Program-made: the position numbers and the translations under genes
The notes under the pieces: generated by a model
The model's input: only the letters and a program-made list of their open reading frames with translations
Database searches by the model: none
What the model was told of the DNA's origin: nothing
Shown: positions 6,206-7,505 of the stretch, one piece after another
Numbering within the stretch: position 1 is the first letter of the stretch
Layout: each line of letters starts with the position of its first letter
Assembly: GCA_016934135.1 (NCBI GenBank)
Contig: JAFGTK010000196.1
Coordinates: forward strand, 1-7,505
Direction: 5' to 3'
DNA length: 7,505 bases
From: Deltaproteobacteria bacterium
GTDB lineage: Bacteria > Desulfobacterota > Desulfomonilia > UBA1062

Positions 6206-7396
6206 ATGTTCGTAGATTTCTTCTACATGCTCAGGCAGAAGGGGCTGCCGCTTTCGCCCTCGGGGTTCCTGCGCCTGCAGGAGGCCCTCCACAAAGGTCT
6301 CATACTTTCTCTGGACGATCTGTATTCCATCTCCCGTGCGATAATGGTCAAATCCGAACGGCATTTCGATATATACGACCGTGTCTTTGCCCACTATTTC
6401 AAGGGCGCCGAGCTGGATGATTCGATCAATGCGGAGATCGACCTCGCGATCCAGTCCATGCTCGAAGAGTGGCTGAAAGATCCCGAGATGATGGCCGACT
6501 TCCTGGGCATCGACCAGGAAGCGCTGAACAAGCTTACACCCGAGGAACTCGAGGAGTATTTCAGAAAACGGCTTGAGGACCAGACCGAACGGCACGACGG
6601 AGGAAACAAATGGATAGGCACCGGCGGCAGATCGCCGGTCGGGCATTCAGGCTTTCACCCCGGCGGCATGCGCGTGGGGGGCACTTCCCAGCATAAATCA
6701 GCGGTCAAGATAGCCATGGAGCGAAGATACAAGGACTATACCGAAGACTCCAGGCTCGGGCCGTCGCAGATATCCGAGGCCATGAGAAGGCTGCGCAGCA
6801 TGCAGCCTGCCGGGCCGAAAGACAATCTGAACATAGACAAGACCATCTATGAAACCATGAGAAATGCGGGCGAGATCGAGATCGTCTTTGACCGGTCACT
6901 CAAGGACAAGCTCAAGGTGGTCCTCATGATCGACAACGGCGGCTTTTCCATGGACCCGTACATCAATGTGGTTCAGGTACTGTTCAATCATGCAAAGAAC
7001 CAGTTCAAGGACCTCAAGATATTCTACTTCCACAACACCATCTACGGCAGTGTGTGGCTGGACCCCACCAGGCAGTTCAAGATCCATTTCATCGATGACT
7101 TTGCACGCTATGACCCCGATACGAGGCTCATTATCTTAGGCGATGCCTCCATGGCACCTTTCGAACTCTTCAGCCGCAACGGCAGCATCTATTATGCGTC
7201 CAAGACCGAGTCGAGCATTAAAAGTCTTGAATTTCTTTCAAAAACATTTAAACATAGTGCATGGCTGAATCCCAAGTACGCCTACACATGGTCACACACG
7301 CAGACCATAGAGGCGATACGGGAAATCTTTCCGATGTTCGAGATTACACTTTCCGGGCTGGAAAAGGCTGTCGAACATCTGATGAGCAAGAATTGA
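6206..7396 (+). CDS. CoxE-like VWA-domain protein, partner of the MoxR ATPase
   Basis: A 396-residue soluble protein with no signal peptide. The N-terminal part (about 1-125) is helical and acidic. It is followed by a glycine-rich linker with the family signature WIGTGGRSPVGHSGFHPGG (136-154) and the motif RRYKDYTED...EAMRRLRSM (173-199). The VWA domain spans about 235-370. Its metal site (MIDAS) starts at MIDNGGFSMD (241-250), where the classical DxSxS reads D-N-G-G-F-S. Likely further metal-site regions are HNT (276-278) and GDAS (312-315). AAGGA (6195-6199), overlapping the stop of the ATPase gene, lies six bases before the ATG, so the two are co-translated. VWA partners of MoxR proteins are thought to link the ATPase to a client protein. 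The client cannot be inferred from this window. A tRNA gene begins eight bases after the stop. Confidence 0.92.
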   Translation: MFVDFFYMLRQKGLPLSPSGFLRLQEALHKGLILSLDDLYSISRAIMVKSERHFDIYDRVFAHYFKGAELDDSINAEIDLAIQSMLEEWLKDPEMMADFLGIDQEALNKLTPEELEEYFRKRLEDQTERHDGGNKWIGTGGRSPVGHSGFHPGGMRVGGTSQHKSAVKIAMERRYKDYTEDSRLGPSQISEAMRRLRSMQPAGPKDNLNIDKTIYETMRNAGEIEIVFDRSLKDKLKVVLMIDNGGFSMDPYINVVQVLFNHAKNQFKDLKIFYFHNTIYGSVWLDPTRQFKIHFIDDFARYDPDTRLIILGDASMAPFELFSRNGSIYYASKTESSIKSLEFLSKTFKHSAWLNPKYAYTWSHTQTIEAIREIFPMFEITLSGLEKAVEHLMSKN

Positions 7397-7404
7397 AAAG
7401 GTGT

Positions 7405-7481
7405 GCGTCCGTAGCTCAGTAGGATAGAGCGTAGGCCTCCGGAGCCTAAGGTCGCAGGTTCGATCCCTGTCGGGCGCACCA
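7405..7481 (+). tRNA. tRNA-Arg (anticodon CCG)
   Basis: A 77-base cloverleaf is complete. The acceptor GCGTCCG (7405-7411) pairs with CGGGCGC (7471-7477) with one G-U pair. The D stem is GCTC/GAGC. The anticodon stem TAGGC/GCCTA encloses the loop CTCCGGA with anticodon CCG at 7439-7441, which reads the Arg codon CGG. The variable loop is five bases, and the T arm GCAGG-TTCGATC-CCTGT is standard. The discriminator is A7478 and CCA is encoded (7479-7481). It begins eight bases after the VWA stop, and I see no separate promoter in between, so it may be cut from the upstream transcript. Confidence 0.97.
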
Positions 7482-7505
7482 TATATGATACTGGAATATG
7501 ATAAA

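Noticed and set aside
5546..6646. 366-residue minus-strand open frame opposite the MoxR and VWA genes
   Set aside because: It is long but lies antisense to two genes with clear family motifs, spans their junction, and its translation shows no recognisable domain. The frame is open because of codon bias on the real strand.
7282..7482. 66-residue minus-strand frame (MVRPTGIEPATLGSGG...)
   Set aside because: Its N-terminal part is the antisense reading of the tRNA-Arg gene, a well-known mis-annotation pattern; the rest is antisense to the VWA gene.
1..7505. CRISPR array, insertion sequence, toxin-antitoxin or phage genes
   Set aside because: No regularly spaced repeats, transposase motifs, terminal inverted repeats or small paired genes were seen; the genes are ordinary core functions.

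Overview
The window looks like ordinary chromosome from a Gram-negative, free-living bacterium. By eye its G+C is in the mid-50s percent. An Lnt-type apolipoprotein N-acyltransferase implies an outer-membrane lipoprotein pathway. The order corC-like, lnt, prfB, together with a TraB/PrgY protein and a MoxR/CoxE-like pair, resembles Desulfobacterota/deltaproteobacterial genomes. That placement is inference from gene content and was not tested by a search.

The left two thirds (1-5141) is transcribed leftwards. In transcription order it holds a CBS-pair CorC/HlyC protein (5141-4287), apolipoprotein N-acyltransferase (4290-2830), peptide chain release factor 2 (2818-1696), a small nitroreductase-family flavoprotein (about 1712-1212) and, after a 95-base gap, a TraB/PrgY-family membrane protein (1116 to beyond base 1, cut by the window edge). 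The first four are tightly packed: a TTGA stop/start overlap, an 11-base gap, then an overlap of 17 or 38 bases. They are probably one operon. The TraB gene seems to have its own promoter placed almost on its start codon.

prfB is the most instructive gene. It is split by an in-frame TGA after codon 23 inside a recognisable +1 programmed frameshift site (Gly-Tyr-Leu-stop, TAT CTT TGA). The true gene therefore starts at 2818, not at the downstream ATG at 2781, and encodes about 373 residues. The frameshift lets RF2 control its own synthesis.

The right third (5357-7396) is transcribed rightwards and encodes a MoxR-type AAA+ ATPase followed 9 bases later by its usual partner, a CoxE-like VWA protein. 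Such pairs are thought to act as chaperones in enzyme maturation, but no client enzyme is visible here. A tRNA-Arg gene (anticodon CCG) begins 8 bases after the VWA stop codon.

The 215-base divergent intergenic region (5142-5356) carries a good candidate promoter for the leftward operon with a dyad in its spacer, a weaker candidate promoter for the rightward pair, and a perfect GC-rich hairpin. I see no mobile element, CRISPR array or defence system, and nothing that clearly amounts to an undescribed multi-gene system. The most interesting points are regulatory: the prfB recoding site, the possible leaderless TraB mRNA, the operator-like dyad and GC hairpin, and the variant metal-binding motif of the VWA protein.
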